Positions 25,931 to 33,150 of a stretch of DNA of 33,150 nt are shown here, piece by piece. This DNA comes from SLLG01 sp964403935 (GTDB lineage Bacteria; Verrucomicrobiota; Verrucomicrobiia; Opitutales; Oceanipulchritudinaceae). Below the pieces are notes generated by a model. It was not told the DNA's origin, searched no databases, and worked only from the letters and a program-made list of their open reading frames with translations. The stretch's first letter is position 1; each line of letters begins with the position of its first letter. Location: positions 1 to 33,150 of the forward strand of contig CAYOIB010000023.1 in assembly GCA_964403935.1 (NCBI GenBank). The letters run 5' to 3'. Both the position numbers and the translations under genes were made by a program.

Positions 25931-26473
25931 TCAGCTTTGTGCGGTGTAGGAAAGCTTTCCGGCAGTGCGTTTGGCCATCAGGGTTCGTGTCGATTCCTCA
26001 CGGCGGATCTTCTCCTGCAACTTCATCATCCCATCGAGCAAGGCCTCCGGGCGTGGCGGGCATCCGGAAACATAAACATCCACAGGCACAATCCGGTCGA
26101 CCCCCTGCAAGACGGCATAAGATCGATACATGCCCCCGGTCGACGCGCAGGCCCCCATGGCAACGACCCACTTTGGTTCCGCCATCTGATCGTAAATCCG
26201 GCGAACCACCTCAGCCATCTTATACGTCACTGTGCCGGCCACGATCATGCAATCTGATTGCCGCGGGGAAAAGCGCATCACCTCCATACCGAAGCGGGAG
26301 ATATCAAAGCGCGAACCACCCGTCGCCATCAGTTCAATGGCACAACAAGCCAATCCCATCGGCATTGGCCAAACCGAATGGCGGCGGATCCAGTTGATGA
26401 CCGCGTCCGCTTTCGAGACGATAACTTCGCCTTCGATTTTGCTGTTGTAGCCGTATTCCGTTGTCGTGCTCAT
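25931..26473 (-). CDS. nuoB: NADH-quinone oxidoreductase subunit B
   Basis: Carries terminal [4Fe-4S] cluster N2, the electron donor to quinone. The 180-aa protein has the tandem cysteines in GLACCAIELMATGGSRFD (Cys43, Cys44), Cys109 in MGACAS and Cys138 in SGCPPRPEALLDG. I chose ATG 26473 (MSTTTEYGY); an upstream in-frame extension to 26545 has no family support. It is the first nuo gene in the cluster: nuoA is missing upstream, where a tRNA-Tyr gene lies instead about 200 bp away. The operon promoter is presumably in 26474-26677, unless it reads through from the tRNA. Confidence 0.96.
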   Translation of the reverse strand: MSTTTEYGYNSKIEGEVIVSKADAVINWIRRHSVWPMPMGLACCAIELMATGGSRFDISRFGMEVMRFSPRQSDCMIVAGTVTYKMAEVVRRIYDQMAEPKWVVAMGACASTGGMYRSYAVLQGVDRIVPVDVYVSGCPPRPEALLDGMMKLQEKIRREESTRTLMAKRTAGKLSYTAQS

Positions 26474-26677
26474 GATTGAAACAACCGCATCCTCACGATT
26501 GAGCTCGAATGGTTGGTAGGGTACTTTCGCTTGGCAAGCCTGCAAACAAAAGCCTCAGGAAATGCTCCCTTACAGAAGGACTTGGAGGCATGGTGCGTCA
26601 ATGAACGAACGCTCCTCTGCCCGGCACTCGAATGCTTCCCGGCGACCATCCCGCACACCTCGGGCGGCAATGAAAAA

Positions 26678-26763
<86 letters not shown>

Positions 26764-26880
26764 GGCTAAAAACCGAAGACCTCAATGGATCCACCGCTCC
26801 TTGCCAAGTCTTTTTTCAACTCTTGTGAACTTCTGAACCTCAGTCACTCCTCAGAGCTATCCGAAAGAGTACTCACACGT

Positions 26881-28002
26881 TCAAAGAACCGGCCACGGAC
26901 CGGCACCCACGTCAGCCGCATTCGCGGCTTCCGCGATTCCCGCGCGAGGAGATTCCTTGCTCGAAAGCGGCCCCAGCGACTGGTCAGACGAGCGTTCGAC
27001 AGCCTCCCAATCCGCTTCATTCTCGCGGAGGTGACGCTCCGCCAACACCTTGAGGTCCGCATAGCTCTCCACCCGATCCAAATCCGATCGCAGCTGACGG
27101 CACCCCGGCAATCGCTTGGTGAAGCTCTTCAGGCGCGCACGCATCCATTGCAACCGGTCCCACCGGCTGGGGCGCTGCGTGTGACGCATGAGCGTGTCGC
27201 AGTACCACAAAATCGTTTCCCAACGCTCCTCCAATGTGGGAGGCGCGATCACCACCCCACGCTCAAGAAAAGCCCGGATCTCGCGAAAAATCCATGGGTA
27301 GCCCAGAGCCGCCCGGCCAATCATAAACCCCCGCACCCGGGTCGACTCCAGGCGGCACCGAATATCCTCCGCCGATTCGATCCCCCCGTTCCCGATTACC
27401 GGAATGCTCACCGCTTCGGCGACTGATTCAATCACATCCCACCGGGCACTCCCCTGATAGCCCTGCACCTTCGTCCGGCCATGCACCGTTACGACCTGAA
27501 TCCCTTCGGCCTCAAGCAACCGCGCAGCCTCCACCGCCACGATCTGGCTCTCATCCCAGCCAATCCGGATCTTCGCAGTCACAGGCACCTGGTCGCCGAC
27601 CGACCGCACCACCGCAGTTGCCACCGCAGCCAGACGCGGAAGATCCCGCAGGAGCGAACTCCCGGCACAGTTGTCGACCACCTTCGGTGCCGGACAACCA
27701 AAATTGAGGTCGATGAAGTCCGGGGCCAACCGATCCACGATCCGCCGCGCGGCCTCCCCCATCTTCTCGCCTTCACTCCCGAAAAGCTGAACCCCCATCG
27801 GACGCTGCGCCTCCGTAAAATCCACCGTCGCCCATGCGTCCTCCGCCCCCTCCGCCATGAGGAAACGATTCGCCATGATGAATTCGGAAACCAGGACATC
27901 CGCACCCTCCCGCTTGCACAGCTCACGAAAAACCACGTCCGTGAACCCCGCCATCGGAGCAAGAATGAGCGGGTGCCTCCCCGCCTGAAGCCATCGAACC
28001 AT
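26881..28002 (-). CDS. dus: tRNA-dihydrouridine synthase
   Basis: FMN enzyme that reduces specific uridines in tRNA to dihydrouridine. The 373-aa protein begins LILAPMAGFTDVVFRELCK, has the active-site segment DLNFGCPAPKVV (catalytic Cys103), VTAKIRIGWDE, VVTVHGRTKVQGY and VIGNGGIESAED followed by GFMIGRAALGYPWIF; these place it in the Dus family, nearest DusB by pattern. A purine-rich AGGGTAGGGG directly before the ATG fixes the start. The last roughly 40 residues are low-complexity. It lies about 120 bp upstream of the tRNA-Tyr gene on the same strand, probably coincidentally. Confidence 0.93.
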   Translation of the reverse strand: MVRWLQAGRHPLILAPMAGFTDVVFRELCKREGADVLVSEFIMANRFLMAEGAEDAWATVDFTEAQRPMGVQLFGSEGEKMGEAARRIVDRLAPDFIDLNFGCPAPKVVDNCAGSSLLRDLPRLAAVATAVVRSVGDQVPVTAKIRIGWDESQIVAVEAARLLEAEGIQVVTVHGRTKVQGYQGSARWDVIESVAEAVSIPVIGNGGIESAEDIRCRLESTRVRGFMIGRAALGYPWIFREIRAFLERGVVIAPPTLEERWETILWYCDTLMRHTQRPSRWDRLQWMRARLKSFTKRLPGCRQLRSDLDRVESYADLKVLAERHLRENEADWEAVERSSDQSLGPLSSKESPRAGIAEAANAADVGAGPWPVL

Positions 28003-28451
28003 CCCCTACCCTCTTCCGTCACCCACCCCCCGCGCAACGCCATTCACACGCATTCACTATCAACCAGGTTATTTATCACTTGACGCATCAACTGACCGAA
28101 ACGCTCACAGAGTACCAGGAAGATCCAAAGAAACCAAACCCGCAAAAGCAACCATCCCTCCACCTGCCGCATAATCTACCAGGTAATATATTTGTTGCGG
28201 GGCCGGATGACAGAATGGCAGGGGCCTGGCTGGGAAAGAAGCCCTTAAAGGCGGCACCTGCGGAAGGGAAGGATCCATTCCTCCACCTGCCGTATCGCAT
28301 AATCTACCAGGTAAGATATTTGTTGCGCGAATAGATGACCCGGCGGCACGGCCCGACGGGCGGGTTGAGGGCGAATCTGCTGGCAGAGTGTTTCCTTCGA
28401 TCGCTGCTCCGGTGGTTTGGGCACGCTATGAGAGGGTGCGATGGGCGATGC
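28003..28451. other. 449-bp intergenic region without a convincing gene
   Basis: Lies between the dus start and the 3' end of the ankyrin gene. Short frames on both strands look non-coding: none shows a ribosome-binding site with a recognisable domain. Its main content is a duplicated element at 28152-28199 and 28275-28327 (separate entry). The right-hand third returns to GC-rich sequence similar to the 3' end of the ankyrin gene. The dus promoter must be near 28003-28110, but no clear boxes were found. Confidence 0.6.
28152..28327. repeat. Duplicated 48/53-bp element with internal inverted repeat
   Basis: Copy 1 is 28152-28199 and copy 2 is 28275-28327, offset by 123 bp. They match at 46 of 48 positions apart from a 5-bp insertion in copy 2 (CCGTATCGCAT versus CCGCAT). 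Each contains ACCTG...CAGGT arms (13 or 18 bp apart) around an AT-rich core and ends TATTTGTTGCG. A fragment resembling the right arm (ACCAGGT then ATTTAT) occurs at 28063-28075. No ORF spans both copies. Function is unknown; paired protein-binding sites or a dispersed genomic repeat are possible. Confidence 0.75.
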
Positions 28452-29648
28452 CTAATCGGCTGAGGAACGCGCGGGCGCTGAAAGGGCTCGAAGGGCTCGG
28501 GCGTTCTTCGTGTGTTGCGCCCGGGCCAGAGGGGTCCGCCCCAAGCCGTCCTCCGCTTCGGCATCGGCTCCCGACTCCAAGAGGACGTGAATCAGCTGGG
28601 GATTGTCTTTATCGACCGCGAGATGCAGAGGTCGCGACCCGTCGGCCATCGGCGTGTTCGGATCGATTCCTCGGGCGAGGAAGAAGATAGCGAGTTCGAT
28701 CTGACCCGCTTCCAAGGCGTGATGAAGCGCGTTGCGACCGAGCCTGTCCTGTCGGTGAAGAGAGCCCCCTTCTTCGGCAAGAAATGCAGCAATCTCCCGC
28801 GACCCGAGGCGCGCGGCCTGCATCAGGGGCGTGACGCCATTGCGGTCGGGAGTCGTGGGTGAATAACCTTCTTGGCGCGCGGCCCGCACCACCCTTGGGT
28901 TGCCCCCGAGCACGGCGGCGGCCAATACCGTTGTGCCGTGGGTGTCGGGCTGTGTTTGATCGCCCCGGTACAAGGAAGCGGCGCGCTCGAACAAGTCCGG
29001 GTCCCCGCCCCGGGCCGCGGCGTGGAGGAGCGTCCACCCGTCCTTCCGAACAGGCTGGAGATCGATACCCGGATGCCTCAGGACGGTGGAGAAAATAGAA
29101 AAATTAGCTCCTTCGGCGGCGGCATGGAGAACGGAATACCCCTCGCTATCGCGATCGGCCAGAGCTCGGGAATATCCCTGAACTTCACTGAAAATCCGGC
29201 TATTGCCGCCCCGTGCCGCCGCCATCAGGAGAGTGTAGCCATTGGCGTCGGCTAAGGGTTCCCAACCGGCTTTGGCTTTCACCTCCCGAAAGATCTCCAA
29301 ATCGCCTCCACGCGCCGCCGCCATGAGAACGGAATACCCCGAGGCATCCTTTGCCTTTGGATCGGCTCCAGAGGCCAACAGCAGGTTAAAGACATCTCGC
29401 GAGCCCTTGAAAGCCGCAGCCATGAGAGGGGTCCACCCATCAGCCCGCGCGGCGTTCGGATCGACGCCTCGCTGCAGCAGGTCTATGAGCGCCCGCGCAT
29501 CCCCCGCCTCGGCCAGATCGACCACCACTGCATTTTCGGCTTGTGCCGCCGAAGCGGGGAAGGTCCAGAACACACCCACGGCCAAGGCCACCCAGCCAGG
29601 CCACCGTCGGGGCCTCGGCCGCAAACCATGCCTCGGGTGCTTTATCAT
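28452..29648 (-). CDS. Exported ankyrin-repeat protein coupled to TonB
   Basis: A 398-aa protein with an Arg-rich N-terminus and hydrophobic signal segment (about residues 16-37, ending PASAAQA), so periplasmic location is likely. The rest is about ten or eleven ankyrin repeats, for example DGWTPLMAAAFKGSRDVF and LGRNALHHALEAGQIEL. Repeats 3-5 carry an unusual MAAARGG-x3-IF variant. No enzymatic domain is visible, so it probably acts by binding a protein. Its ATG overlaps the tonB stop (ATGA), implying translational coupling in the exbB-exbD-tonB operon. Function is unknown; a periplasmic partner of the TonB system is an inference from context. Confidence 0.85.
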   Translation of the reverse strand: MIKHPRHGLRPRPRRWPGWVALAVGVFWTFPASAAQAENAVVVDLAEAGDARALIDLLQRGVDPNAARADGWTPLMAAAFKGSRDVFNLLLASGADPKAKDASGYSVLMAAARGGDLEIFREVKAKAGWEPLADANGYTLLMAAARGGNSRIFSEVQGYSRALADRDSEGYSVLHAAAEGANFSIFSTVLRHPGIDLQPVRKDGWTLLHAAARGGDPDLFERAASLYRGDQTQPDTHGTTVLAAAVLGGNPRVVRAARQEGYSPTTPDRNGVTPLMQAARLGSREIAAFLAEEGGSLHRQDRLGRNALHHALEAGQIELAIFFLARGIDPNTPMADGSRPLHLAVDKDNPQLIHVLLESGADAEAEDGLGRTPLARAQHTKNARALRALSAPARSSAD

Positions 29649-30445
29649 CAGTCGGTGCTCTTGAAGGTGGTCGTCCAGACATGCCCTTGGCCACTTGGCG
29701 GCGGCGGCAAGCGACCTACCTTTTGAAAGGTGCGCTGCACGGATTCATCAAAAACCGGATTCCCCGAACTTTGAATGATCTCAACCCGACCGATGGCTCC
29801 ATTTGCCGCCACCTGAAAGCGCACCCGGGCGACAAGATCATTTCCCATGGGATCAAAAGCGGCGCGCAGGCGCGAACGGATGCCATCCAGATAACTATCC
29901 ATCTGGTTCTGCTCGCGAGCGGAGGTCGCCCGGAAATTCTCCACCTGCAAGTCGGACATGTTCTCGCGCAACCGATCACGAATACCCGTTTGAATGCGTA
30001 CCGGGGTCGGCTGAGGGGCGGGCGGCCTCTGAACCCGCTGAGTCTGTTCCGGGAGCTTCCGGTCCCGGGCCCAGTCTTCGTAGCTGATCTTCGGAGGCGG
30101 TGGGGGGGCGGGGGCAGGTTTCGGGGCGGGCGCGGGCTCCGGTTTCACGAGAGGGGCCAAGGGCGTATCGGGTGCCTTTCGAAGCGGTTCCACCTCCTCG
30201 ACCCGAAGGGGTTCGATCTCCGGAGGCACCTCAACGACGGGCTGGGACTCCGGAACGGAGGCGGCGGGCGGGTCATTGGCGACAGACGGGGCCTCAGCCA
30301 GGGAAACCAATTCGAAGACGTGGATCGGCTCCTCCTTCCGCAATTGATCATAAAGTGTAAAGCCGACAATCAGCACCAAGGCAAACCCGTGAAGGCCAAC
30401 CGAAACCCAGAGGGCTCTCCTGTCTTTAGTGCGGCTCATCTCCAA
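29648..30445 (-). CDS. tonB: TonB-family energy transducer
   Basis: Transmits inner-membrane proton-motive energy from ExbB/ExbD to outer-membrane receptors. The 265-aa protein has one N-terminal helix (about residues 12-32, with the conserved-type His in SVGLHGFAL), a long Pro/Glu/Ala-rich periplasmic spacer (about 55-150, with a PAPAPKPAPAPPPPP stretch) and a C-terminal domain of TonB/TolA type (RVRFQVAANGAIGRVEI, FDESVQRTFQKVG). The GAIGRVEI and PVFDESV elements fit the TonB C-terminal fold. TolA is the main alternative, since the order ExbB/TolQ-ExbD/TolR-TonB/TolA could also be a Tol system; no TolB or Pal is present. Start at 30445 or the Met two codons later. Confidence 0.82.
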   Translation of the reverse strand: MEMSRTKDRRALWVSVGLHGFALVLIVGFTLYDQLRKEEPIHVFELVSLAEAPSVANDPPAASVPESQPVVEVPPEIEPLRVEEVEPLRKAPDTPLAPLVKPEPAPAPKPAPAPPPPPKISYEDWARDRKLPEQTQRVQRPPAPQPTPVRIQTGIRDRLRENMSDLQVENFRATSAREQNQMDSYLDGIRSRLRAAFDPMGNDLVARVRFQVAANGAIGRVEIIQSSGNPVFDESVQRTFQKVGRLPPPPSGQGHVWTTTFKSTD

Positions 30446-30458
30446 TCAAGGGCCTGCC

Positions 30459-30872
30459 CTAGCGGGCCCGCGTCTCCAGGCTAATACGTGACAGCTTCTG
30501 CTCCTTGATAAGATCCATCAGATCGATCACGCTCTGATAAGGCAAACCTGCGTCGGCCCGGATCGAAATGACAGGCGGCTCGTTCTCCACCGCAAACAGT
30601 TCGAGGCGCTCCTGAAGCTCTTCCTTCGAAATCGCCTGGTCGCCCCAATAATAGGCCCCATCGGCCGTGATCGCGACCTCCTGAATGCGTGGCCGGTCGC
30701 TCGCCTGGTCACGCGGAGTTTCCAACGGCAGGGCGATGTCGATGGACTGCTCAAGCAGGGGCGCAGTGATCATGAAGATGATGAGCAGAGCAAAAGCGAG
30801 GTCGATCAACGGGGTTACGTTGATCTCCGACATGGCACTGAGCCGCTCTTTACGATGGAAAACGCGCGCCAT
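30459..30872 (-). CDS. exbD: ExbD/TolR-family biopolymer transport protein
   Basis: Inner-membrane partner of the ExbB channel. The 137-aa protein has a basic start, a single helix from about residue 19 to 40 with the conserved NVTPLIDLAFALLIIFM (functional Asp24) and a periplasmic domain (QEVAITADGAYYWGDQ, then ISIRADAGLPYQSVIDLMD). Length and layout are typical. Its start lies one base after the exbB stop and its stop 13 bp before tonB, so all are one transcript. Confidence 0.93.
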   Translation of the reverse strand: MARVFHRKERLSAMSEINVTPLIDLAFALLIIFMITAPLLEQSIDIALPLETPRDQASDRPRIQEVAITADGAYYWGDQAISKEELQERLELFAVENEPPVISIRADAGLPYQSVIDLMDLIKEQKLSRISLETRAR

Positions 30873-30873
30873 T

Positions 30874-31578
30874 CTATTTCCTGGAATCCTTTGCTTCCAG
30901 TTCGATTCTATCCGCCAGATGGCTGGCGAAATTCTCCAGCTCGGTCGCCATCACCTTCACCTGGCTGAGGAGGTAGTTGTATCCAAAGACGGATGGAATC
31001 GCCACCACAAGCCCGGCCACCGTTGTCAGGAGCGCGCCTGCCACACCGGGTGCCAGAACACCGATATTTGCACTGGATTGAGTCGTCATCGCTCCAAAGG
31101 CATCCATCACCCCCCAGACCGTTCCCAGCAGCCCGAGGAAAGGTGCGCCAGAGACGATCGAACTCAGAAAGATCATCTTCGATTCATAATTGATGGCGAC
31201 GCGCGCAACAGTCCGCTGAAGCGCGTTCTCCACATGGCTCACGGCATACTCGCTTCCCCCCGCTCGGTGGAACGCCTTCAAGGCATCCCTCGCCAGATCC
31301 GCATACGGCCCGTAGGCCCCTCCAAACGTGGGATCCACCCGAATCACACTCTCGGTCTTCAAGATGCGCGCCTCGAACAATCGATTCCCGCTGCGCAAGC
31401 GCCCAAGGTCCCAGTATTTCCCGATCATAATGGTCCAGGCAGCCAAGCTGAAGACGATCAGGATGACGATAATGACCTGGCCCGCCAGATTAGACAGCCC
31501 AAAGTACTGGATCACCCCCGCGAGCACAGGCCGCGTCCCAAGAAGCACGTTCATCATCGATTCACTGGATTCCATCAT
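30874..31578 (-). CDS. exbB: ExbB/TolQ-family proton-channel protein
   Basis: Forms the proton channel that energises TonB or TolA. The 234-aa protein has an early helix (IIVILIVFSLAAWTIMIGKY), a cytoplasmic stretch with VENALQRTVARVAINYESKM, then the signature SGAPFLGLLGTVWGVMDAFG and a third helix region GALLTTVAGLVVAIPSVFGY. ATG 31578 is chosen because GGAG lies nine bases upstream; ATG 31587 directly abuts that GGAG and an upstream frame to 31653 lacks support. It is the first gene of the operon and is divergent from the sugar kinase. Confidence 0.92.
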   Translation of the reverse strand: MMESSESMMNVLLGTRPVLAGVIQYFGLSNLAGQVIIVILIVFSLAAWTIMIGKYWDLGRLRSGNRLFEARILKTESVIRVDPTFGGAYGPYADLARDALKAFHRAGGSEYAVSHVENALQRTVARVAINYESKMIFLSSIVSGAPFLGLLGTVWGVMDAFGAMTTQSSANIGVLAPGVAGALLTTVAGLVVAIPSVFGYNYLLSQVKVMATELENFASHLADRIELEAKDSRK

Positions 31579-31785
31579 AGGCAACATCTCCGACCGTAGA
31601 GCGGTCCACCGCCGGGCCAATGCAAAAATCAACGCCGCCCGCAACAACTTCAATTTTCTTTACACCACCGCACGCAGGGAAAGACTGCCAGACAATGGAC
31701 CGCTGCCCCCGGGTCCGGGATTTCAGACGGCAGACCCCATTCCACCAACCGCCAAAATCAACCTGTACGTATCGCCAGACTATCC

Positions 31786-32907
31786 ATGCCAACCAACTTC
31801 CGTTCTCAAACGCTCGAAGAACTTGCCAAAAAGGCCGGCCACGCCGCCTCTCGCACCGCCATCATCGGGTTCGACGGGTTCATCGACAAAATCGTCAAGG
31901 CTGTCGACAAGCGCTCCGGGCCAGGCGATGCCTTTACGCCCATACACCTGATCAAGGAGTTCGGGACGCGGATCCTCGATGCGGCCGGCCATAGCGCAAA
32001 CATCGAACTCTATCAGGAGCTCGAGAAGATCGGCGGCAACGGCCCCATCATGGCCAACGCCGTTCAGGCCACCGGTGTAAACGTGCGCTATATCGGTGCC
32101 ATCGGCCAGCCGGTGAACCCTGTATTCCAGGAGTTCGCGGCGGCCACACAAGCCGTCAGCCTCTGCAACCCGGGCGTCACCCATGCAGTCGAATTTGACG
32201 ACGGCAAGATCATGCTCGGCATGACCTCCAGCCTCGACGAGATCACCTACGAGCGCCTCGTCGAGACCCTCGGCGAAGGGAACATGATCGATATGCTCTC
32301 CCGCGCCGATCTGCTCGGCCTCGTCAACTGGACGATGACGCCAAACGCGACAGATCTGATCACCAAGCTACTCGACAAGATCTTCCCTCATCTCGGACCC
32401 CGTGAAGGCGGGCGTCACTTTTTCTTCGACCTCACCGATCCGGCGAAGCGCTCCGACGGGGACCTGAGAGCGGTCCTCGACGTGATCTCCCGCTATCGAT
32501 CCCAAGGGACGGTTACCCTCGGATTGAATTTTGCCGAGTCCCGTCAGACGAGTCGCGTACTCGGTCTCACGCCCGCCGCCGATGAGTCGCCAGCCACCCT
32601 GAAACAGTCTGCCGCCAGTATTCGCAACAAGCTTGAGATCGGGTGCGTCGTGATTCACCCAAGAGCGGGTGCGGCCTGTGCAACCAAGTCCGAAAGCTGG
32701 TACGTAGCTGGCCCCTTCTGCGAGCGCCCTCTCATTTCCACCGGTGCCGGCGATCACTTCAATGCCGGTTTTGCCACCGCACAATTACTTGGGCTCACCC
32801 CGCCCGCCTGCCTCACGGTAGCGGTTGCGACGAGCGGTCAGTATGTTCGCACCGCCCGCAGCCCTTCCCTGCAGGACACTGTCAGCTTCATCCGAAGCTG
32901 GGACTGA
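31786..32907 (+). CDS. PfkB-family carbohydrate kinase
   Basis: A 373-aa ribokinase-like kinase, longer than the usual 300-330 residues. The N-terminal AIIGFDGFIDKIVKAVD, central GGNGPIMANAVQATGVNVRYIGAIG and the C-terminal signature STGAGDHFNAGFA (catalytic Asp in GAGD) identify the family. The substrate cannot be read from sequence; fructose-6-phosphate, ribose or nucleoside kinases are possible, but the N-terminus looks unlike the well-known ones. It is divergent from exbB and 178 bp upstream of the probable thymidylate kinase. The ATG at 31786 gives a sensible N-terminus; no strong ribosome-binding site is seen. Confidence 0.85.
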   Translation: MPTNFRSQTLEELAKKAGHAASRTAIIGFDGFIDKIVKAVDKRSGPGDAFTPIHLIKEFGTRILDAAGHSANIELYQELEKIGGNGPIMANAVQATGVNVRYIGAIGQPVNPVFQEFAAATQAVSLCNPGVTHAVEFDDGKIMLGMTSSLDEITYERLVETLGEGNMIDMLSRADLLGLVNWTMTPNATDLITKLLDKIFPHLGPREGGRHFFFDLTDPAKRSDGDLRAVLDVISRYRSQGTVTLGLNFAESRQTSRVLGLTPAADESPATLKQSAASIRNKLEIGCVVIHPRAGAACATKSESWYVAGPFCERPLISTGAGDHFNAGFATAQLLGLTPPACLTVAVATSGQYVRTARSPSLQDTVSFIRSWD

Positions 32908-33085
32908 GCCATAGCAGCACCCTGCGCAGAGAGCTTCCCCGGGGCCCAAGGCTCCAGGCAATATCCGTGGCTGTACACGTGTCGGGAGAACTTCCCCCAC
33001 AGGGTGCCGCCAAATGAATCGTTAGCAACAAACAGCGGCTTGCAGTCACCTTGCCTTCGTGCCACCTTCTCAACAACTACCAATC

Positions 33086-33150
33086 ATGCCCAAAAATAAC
33101 GACGACACACGGGGCTTCCTCATTTCATTTGAAGGGTCTGAAGGAAGCGG
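33086..33150 (+). CDS. tmk: Probable thymidylate kinase, N-terminal fragment (runs off the window)
   Basis: The last 65 bases open with ATG and encode about 21 residues ending GFLISFEGSEGSG. This is the start of a P-loop NTPase, and FEGSEGSG (normally continued by K-S/T) at this distance from the N-terminus is typical of dTMP kinase. Only the beginning is visible, so the assignment is tentative. Confidence 0.65.
   Translation, partial: MPKNNDDTRGFLISFEGSEGS

Noticed and set aside
26888..26905. Hairpin at the 3' end of dus as a terminator
   Set aside because: The CCGG-based stem is short, overlaps the coding end and is followed by TTCTTTGAA, not a proper T run.
28003..28451. CRISPR array or tandem repeat tract
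   Set aside because: Only two full copies of unequal length with a single 75-bp interval; no regular repeat-spacer pattern and no cas genes.

Overview
The window is a GC-rich piece of a bacterial draft genome, very probably metagenome-derived: it carries a 100-N scaffold gap flanked by an exact 55-bp overlap. Gene content suggests a Gram-negative bacterium with a propionate-type succinate pathway, a Na+-pumping decarboxylase, complex I and a TonB system. I infer a PVC-group organism, most likely Verrucomicrobiota (Opitutales/Puniceicoccales-like). The clue is the aromatic-rich 'GW-Y' tail of a secreted protein and the general gene mix; this is recollection, not a search, and is only moderately secure.

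Layout. (1) 1-4531, minus strand: mutA-mutB, both subunits of adenosylcobalamin-dependent methylmalonyl-CoA mutase. (2) 4757-8720, plus strand, divergent from mutAB: methylmalonyl-CoA epimerase, then carboxyltransferase, OadG-like membrane subunit, biotin carrier and the OadB-type Na+ pump. Together these can convert succinyl-CoA to propionyl-CoA and CO2 while exporting Na+. No biotin carboxylase is present, which favours decarboxylation over carboxylation. (3) 8726-16761: single or loosely linked genes: a PmtA-like methyltransferase, long-form hisG, an unknown secreted aromatic-rich protein followed by a strong terminator, a membrane-anchored c-type cytochrome, a short-chain dehydrogenase, a P1B-4 metal ATPase and a COG2509-like FAD oxidoreductase. 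(4) 16980-18680: a patatin-like lipase.

(5) 18705-26473, minus strand: a compact NADH dehydrogenase operon in the order nuoB-C-D-E-F-G-H-I. nuoA and nuoJ-N are not on either side, so complex I is genetically split. A tRNA-Tyr(GTA) gene lies directly upstream on the same strand, followed by a tRNA-dihydrouridine synthase gene. (6) A 449-bp intergenic stretch (28003-28451) contains a duplicated 48/53-bp element. (7) 28452-31578, minus strand: exbB-exbD-tonB plus an exported ankyrin-repeat protein whose start overlaps the tonB stop. (8) 31786 to the end, plus strand: a PfkB-family sugar kinase and the first 21 codons of a probable thymidylate kinase.

Most of the window is conserved metabolism. 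The points that stand out are the divergent methylmalonyl-CoA/Na+-pump module, the split nuo operon, the ankyrin protein translationally coupled to TonB, the repeated intergenic element and the uncharacterised secreted protein.
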